This document shows positions 6,968 through 10,544 of a stretch of 10,544 nt of DNA, one piece after another. Position numbers and translations under genes: made by a program. Source of the stretch: an uncultured Clostridia bacterium. Lineage in GTDB: Bacteria > Bacillota > Clostridia > Lachnospirales > CAG-274. Below the pieces are notes generated by a model. The model worked only from the letters and a program-made list of their open reading frames with translations. It had not been told where the DNA came from and searched no databases. The stretch covers positions 1 through 10,544 of the forward strand of contig CANQBT010000075.1 of the NCBI GenBank assembly GCA_947589405.1. Reading direction: 5' to 3'. Position 1 is the first letter of the stretch; every line of letters starts with the position of its first letter.

Positions 6968-7473
6968 TATATATAGTTTATTTTTTGACTTCTCTGCTTA
7001 TTTTTATGTTTCAGTCAACTCTCGGTCAATATATTGCGATCGCCGGCATTGTGCCCAACATAATGCTTGCATATATTGTGAGCACAGGCTATAAGAGCAA
7101 TGCTGAAAACGGACTTATTATCGGCATAATAATGGGTCTGCTTCAGGATTGCTTCTTTGGCTATTATATAGGCTGCAATCTTTTTTTGTACGGTATAATA
7201 GGCTATACGGCAGGTGTGCTCTCAAAAGACCTTTACAAAAACAATGTTGCCACATCTGTTTTTTTTACATTGATAGCTACATTGTTTTATAACTTTGGAT
7301 TTTATGTGCTTAACATTTTGCTCAGAGGTTACACGGATTTCACGGCTTATATATACATGAGGATACTCCCTGAGTTGGTCTACAACTCCCTTGCAGCCGT
7401 TCCCGTGTACTTTATTGCAGCATTTATAAACAGGAAATTTTTTGAAAACAAGGATAACAACAATATATATTAG
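6964..7473 (+). CDS. mreD: MreD, membrane component of the elongation complex
   Basis: 169 residues, very hydrophobic, with about five membrane helices. The N-terminal IVYFLTSLLIFMFQSTLG, the mid-protein pattern GLLQDCFFGYYIGCNLFLYG (G-x-x-x-D-x-x-x-x-x-x-x-G, typical of MreD) and the position between mreC and mrdA identify it. MreD works with MreC in the inner membrane in controlling PBP2 and RodA. The ATG at 6964 overlaps the mreC TGA (ATGA), with GAGGGAG at 6953-6959 upstream. Because mreC is frameshifted, ribosomes on mreC would stop about 130 nt earlier, so mreD would depend on its own ribosome binding site instead of coupling. Confidence 0.93.
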   Translation: MIYIVYFLTSLLIFMFQSTLGQYIAIAGIVPNIMLAYIVSTGYKSNAENGLIIGIIMGLLQDCFFGYYIGCNLFLYGIIGYTAGVLSKDLYKNNVATSVFFTLIATLFYNFGFYVLNILLRGYTDFTAYIYMRILPELVYNSLAAVPVYFIAAFINRKFFENKDNNNIY

Positions 7474-7488
7474 ACAGGAATTATAAAT

Positions 7489-9978
7489 ATGAAAAATTTA
7501 TTGCGTAATTTAACTAAGCTGGAAAATTACAGATTATATCTGATGCATATTATAATTATAATTCTGTTTTGCGTACTTATAATCAAGCTGTTTTCTCTAC
7601 AGATAACAAAGGGCGATTATTACAGCCGTGAGGTAATGGGAACAGCAGTAAGAAATGTAGCTGTAGAAGCGCCAAGAGGTGCAATATACGACAGATATGG
7701 ACGAACTCTTGCCATGAACAGCACGTCCTATGCCGTATGTCTTGATCCAAGCATCGGCGTTGACAATTTGAACAGCGTACTTTATGAGCTTATAAAGCTT
7801 CTTGATAAAAACAATGAAAAAATAGCGGTATCTCTTCCCATAACCTCAACTCTTCCCCATGAATTTTTATTTGACGGAAGCATGAATCAGGAAAAAAGAT
7901 GGAAGGCAGACATGAATCTTGAGGAGGATCTGAATGCCGAGCAATGTTTTGAAGAGCTGAGAAATAAATTTGAGATAAACACAGAGCTTAACGATACGGA
8001 AGCAGGCAAAATACTGGCGCTTCGCTGTGAGCTTTATAAAAAGAGATTTTCAAAATATGTGCCGATACCTATCGCCTACGATATTTCTGAAAAGACACTT
8101 ACCGCTCTTCAGGAAAACGGTTCTTCATATCCCTGCGCTTATGTAAATAACCAATCATGCAGAGTATATCCCTATGGCAAATATTTTTCTCATATACTTG
8201 GATATATAGGTACAATTTCCGAAGAAGAGCTTAAGGGAAAAGAAAATAAATACAACATGAACGATCAGATAGGAAAAGACGGTATTGAGCAGGCATTTGA
8301 AGAATATCTGAAGGGTACCGACGGAAGCCAGTATATAGAAATAGACAGTTCGGGAAGAAGAATATCAACAATAGAAGATGCAGGAGAATCTCCTATAAAC
8401 GGCAGCAACGTATTTCTTACTGTAGACGGAGATATTCAGCAGACTGCCTATGACGCTTTGGAGGACGCTCTTACTGCCGCTCAGCTTGACAGGCTTAGCG
8501 GAGGAAAATTCGGCTATTCATATTCAGACGTGTTCAAGTCTATGATAGAGAGCAATACTGTAAGAATAAAGAATATATTGAATTCTCCCGACGATACGGT
8601 ACAGGGCAAGGTCAAGGCCTATCTTCTTTCTCAGGACAAGGGCTGTTCTATGGATATGGAACTTGCAAGGGAAACCCTTTCAAAGGGCTATGAAAAAGGC
8701 GCCGTATCGGGTTCACAGCTTATGCTCATTCTTTATGAACAGGGACAGATAACAGACGGCGACGGAGTGATCTCAGCTCTTAAAAGCGGAAGAATGTCAG
8801 CTTCATCAGCTCTTGTTGCCAAAATGCGTTCACAGGAAATAACACCTCAGATGACTGCTATGGATCCATGCACAGGCTCAGTCGTTGTAAACGATATACA
8901 TGACGGAGGTATAATAGCCGCCGTATCTTATCCTTCTTATGACAACAATGAGCTTGTAAACAGCTTTAATAACGAATACTATTTACAGCTTCAGACAGAT
9001 CCTACGACACCTATGGTGAACAGACCCTTTACAGAGCCAAGAGCACCCGGTTCTACATTTAAAATGATAACTGCTCTTGCAGGACTTCAGGAGGGTATCA
9101 TATCCCCTTCTACATCTATATATGACAAGGGAACATTTACAGATGCAGGCAAACCGTATGCAAGATGCTGGATAGGAAGCGGAAACGGTTCGCATGGCTC
9201 CGTAAATGTATCTACAGCCCTTGAAGTAAGCTGTAATTATTTTTTCTATACTCTCGGCTATAGAATGGGTATAGGTACTCTTAACAAATACATGAAGGCT
9301 GTAGGTCTTGATTCTCCTACAGGCGTTGAGATATATGAGCTATATAATTCAAAGACAATGCTGGACTATCCCTCCAGAATATCATCTCCCGAATATAAGG
9401 CCTATGTTACAAAACAAAGGTATGAGGATCCATCTCAAAGCGATTTGAAATGGTCTGCGGGAGATACGATAAGAACGGCAATAGGTCAGTCCTACAACAA
9501 CTACACCTCAGCGACCCTTGCAAAATATGTTGCGACCTTAGCAAACGGCGGAACAAGATACAAAAGCCATTTCTTAAACGAGGTAACGGATATGGAAGGA
9601 AATGTCATATCTTCATATAAGCCTGTTGAGGAAGAAAAGATCTCCGTTAAAAAGGAAAATCTTGATGCTATATTTAAAGGAATGAGCCTTGTTGTAAAGG
9701 GAGGAAGCGGAACTCTCAGGAAAAGCTTTACAGATTACGATATAAATATAGGGGCAAAATCAGGTACGGCTCAGGAATCAGAAAAAAGAAGCGAGCATAC
9801 TACCTTTGTTGCTTTTGCTCCCTATGAAAGTCCCCGCATTTCTATATCTGTGATGATACCCTATGGCGACAATGCCAATACCGCTCCTGCTCCGACTGTT
9901 GCAAAAACGGTCATAAGCAGATATATGCAGACAAATACTACAATAGAAAACAGAAGCTATAACATAATGCTGAAATAA
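7489..9978 (+). CDS. mrdA: Penicillin-binding protein 2, class B elongasome transpeptidase
   Basis: 829 residues, longer than the 600-700 typical of PBP2 in most bacteria. It has a short cytoplasmic start, one TM helix (about 14-39), the pedestal signature RGAIYDRYGRTLA (about 64-76) and DGIEQAFEEYLKG, then the transpeptidase domain with all three motifs: Ser522-Thr-Phe-Lys525 (catalytic serine), Ser581-Cys-Asn583 and Lys757-Ser-Gly-Thr760. It cross-links peptidoglycan outside the membrane during side-wall growth, normally with RodA, MreC and MreD. The extra length is a helix-rich, polar insertion of roughly 120 residues (about 330-452) between DIQQTAYDALEDAL and the MDPCTG segment. Large PBP2 proteins of this kind occur in Lachnospiraceae relatives. 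AGGAA at 7476-7480 precedes the ATG, 15 nt after mreD. No clear terminator follows. Confidence 0.95.
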   Translation: MKNLLRNLTKLENYRLYLMHIIIIILFCVLIIKLFSLQITKGDYYSREVMGTAVRNVAVEAPRGAIYDRYGRTLAMNSTSYAVCLDPSIGVDNLNSVLYELIKLLDKNNEKIAVSLPITSTLPHEFLFDGSMNQEKRWKADMNLEEDLNAEQCFEELRNKFEINTELNDTEAGKILALRCELYKKRFSKYVPIPIAYDISEKTLTALQENGSSYPCAYVNNQSCRVYPYGKYFSHILGYIGTISEEELKGKENKYNMNDQIGKDGIEQAFEEYLKGTDGSQYIEIDSSGRRISTIEDAGESPINGSNVFLTVDGDIQQTAYDALEDALTAAQLDRLSGGKFGYSYSDVFKSMIESNTVRIKNILNSPDDTVQGKVKAYLLSQDKGCSMDMELARETLSKGYEKGAVSGSQLMLILYEQGQITDGDGVISALKSGRMSASSALVAKMRSQEITPQMTAMDPCTGSVVVNDIHDGGIIAAVSYPSYDNNELVNSFNNEYYLQLQTDPTTPMVNRPFTEPRAPGSTFKMITALAGLQEGIISPSTSIYDKGTFTDAGKPYARCWIGSGNGSHGSVNVSTALEVSCNYFFYTLGYRMGIGTLNKYMKAVGLDSPTGVEIYELYNSKTMLDYPSRISSPEYKAYVTKQRYEDPSQSDLKWSAGDTIRTAIGQSYNNYTSATLAKYVATLANGGTRYKSHFLNEVTDMEGNVISSYKPVEEEKISVKKENLDAIFKGMSLVVKGGSGTLRKSFTDYDINIGAKSGTAQESEKRSEHTTFVAFAPYESPRISISVMIPYGDNANTAPAPTVAKTVISRYMQTNTTIENRSYNIMLK

Positions 9979-10015
9979 AATGTAGAAATTTGATATAATT
10001 TTTCAATTATGAATT

Positions 10016-10045
10016 TTGTTATATTAACGCTCATTGTGTTATCAT
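10016..10045 (+). promoter_or_regulatory. Candidate extended -10 promoter for minD
   Basis: TTGTTA (10016-10021), 18-bp spacer and TGTTATCAT (10037-10045), a full TGn extension plus a five-of-six -10 box. The start would be near 10052, leaving a leader of about 79 nt before minD. This suggests minD can be transcribed apart from the mre cluster, though readthrough from mrdA is also likely because no strong terminator is seen. Confidence 0.4.
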
Positions 10046-10054
10046 TTAAATGAT
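10041..10054. promoter_or_regulatory. Perfect 14-bp palindrome over the minD -10 region (possible operator)
   Basis: ATCATTTAAATGAT reads the same on both strands. It overlaps the proposed -10 box and transcription start, the usual place for a repressor operator. No known regulator site is recognised, so function is inferred from position only. Confidence 0.35.
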
Positions 10055-10098
10055 GGGTCATACTGTACCCTGATATGGGGTATATGGCTTATATCCAT
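10055..10098 (+). promoter_or_regulatory. Leader with mutually exclusive hairpins upstream of minD
   Basis: Three stems compete. GGGT (10055-10058) can pair with ACCC (10067-10070). TGTACCC (10064-10070) can pair with GGGTATA (10078-10084), loop TGATATG. GGGTATA (10078-10084) can instead pair with TATATCC (10090-10096), loop TGGCT, with one G-U pair. No T-tract follows, so it is not a factor-independent terminator. The AGGAGG of minD (10119-10124) is outside the stems. It may be a structured leader or simply chance. Confidence 0.3.
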
Positions 10099-10130
10099 GA
10101 TACAATAACAAAATACTTAGGAGGAAAATA

Positions 10131-10544
10131 ATGAGTGAAGTAATAGTAGTAACGTCCGGCAAAGGCGGAGTCGGAAAGACAACGACCTCAGCCAATATAG
10201 GCACAGGTCTTGCTATGCAGGGAAAAACCGCTGTAATGATAGATGCCGATATAGGTCTTAGGAATCTTGACGTGGTAATGGGGCTTGAGAACAGAATAAT
10301 ATATGATCTTGTAAACGTTATAGAGGGCACATGCAGGCTAAGACAGGCTCTTGTACGTGATAAGCGATATGAGGGACTTTATCTTCTGCCTGCCGCTCAG
10401 ACAAGAGATAAGAATGCCGTTACTCCCGAGCAAATGGAAAAGCTTTGTGACAGCATTCGTGAAGAAGGCTTTGATTACATTATAATCGATTGCCCTGCCG
10501 GTATAGAACAGGGATTTAAAAATGCAATAGCAGGAGCAACTAGA
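10131..10544 (+). CDS. minD: MinD, septum-site-determining ATPase, 3' partial
   Basis: The first 138 residues of a ParA/MinD-type ATPase, cut by the window end. It has the deviant Walker A SGKGGVGKTT (9-18) with the signature Lys11 and Lys16, the switch I motif DADIGLRNLD (38-47) and Walker B IIIDCPAGIE (117-126) with Asp120. MinD dimerises with ATP on the membrane, recruits MinC to block division near the poles and is displaced by MinE. The ATG at 10131 has a perfect AGGAGG six bases upstream. minC is not directly upstream, where it lies in Bacillus and many Clostridia; it must be elsewhere, downstream or absent. The amphipathic membrane-targeting tail lies outside the window. Confidence 0.95.
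   Translation, partial: MSEVIVVTSGKGGVGKTTTSANIGTGLAMQGKTAVMIDADIGLRNLDVVMGLENRIIYDLVNVIEGTCRLRQALVRDKRYEGLYLLPAAQTRDKNAVTPEQMEKLCDSIREEGFDYIIIDCPAGIEQGFKNAIAGATR

Noticed and set aside
9995..10025. Terminator after mrdA: ATAATT-TTTC-AATTAT hairpin followed by T-rich DNA
   Set aside because: The stem has six A/T pairs only and the following sequence is not a clean T-tract; too weak to call.
10058..10330. 90-residue open frame on the - strand at the start of minD
   Set aside because: It is the antisense of the well-conserved MinD N-terminus and its composition reflects that.

Overview
This is an AT-rich, ATA- and AGA-loving stretch from a Gram-positive anaerobe, most likely a member of the Clostridia (Lachnospiraceae-like). 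The reasons are the clostridial form of FeoB (core motif GCNAAG), the pairing of miaA with a YnbB-type PLP enzyme, an oversized PBP2 encoded directly after mreBCD, strong AGGAGG-type ribosome binding sites and A/T-rich sigma-A-like promoters. The genus cannot be fixed from the sequence alone.

Left part (1-2687, + strand): the 3' part of a Cys-containing flavodoxin-fold NAD(P)H:FMN oxidoreductase, then feoA and feoB (8-nt overlap) for ferrous iron uptake. This FeoB carries a seven-cysteine cluster between its GTPase and membrane parts. Middle (2693-4905, - strand): miaA (tRNA i6A37 prenyltransferase) and a ynbB-like PLP enzyme overlap by 7 nt and are read from one strong promoter. The ynbB and feoB ends converge with only 5 nt between the stop codons.

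Right part (5106-10544, + strand): a cell-shape and division cluster, mreB - mreC - mreD - mrdA (PBP2) - minD. It diverges from miaA across a roughly 200-bp intergenic region that holds promoters for both directions. MreB filaments, MreC/MreD and the PBP2 transpeptidase form the elongation machine, and MinD helps place the division septum. minC is not between mrdA and minD. minD follows a 152-nt gap with a plausible promoter, a perfect 14-bp palindrome over its -10 region and alternative hairpins. The window ends inside minD.

The most notable observation is that mreC is broken as written. The N-terminal 210 codons and the C-terminal 62 codons are clearly MreC, but they lie in different frames. 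The conserved segment that should join them (family pattern GDxVVTSGLGG) is missing. This looks like a deletion of about 40-45 nt, either real or an assembly error. I see no mobile element, CRISPR array, tRNA or rRNA, and no obviously new multi-gene system. This is mostly a housekeeping region with a few local oddities.
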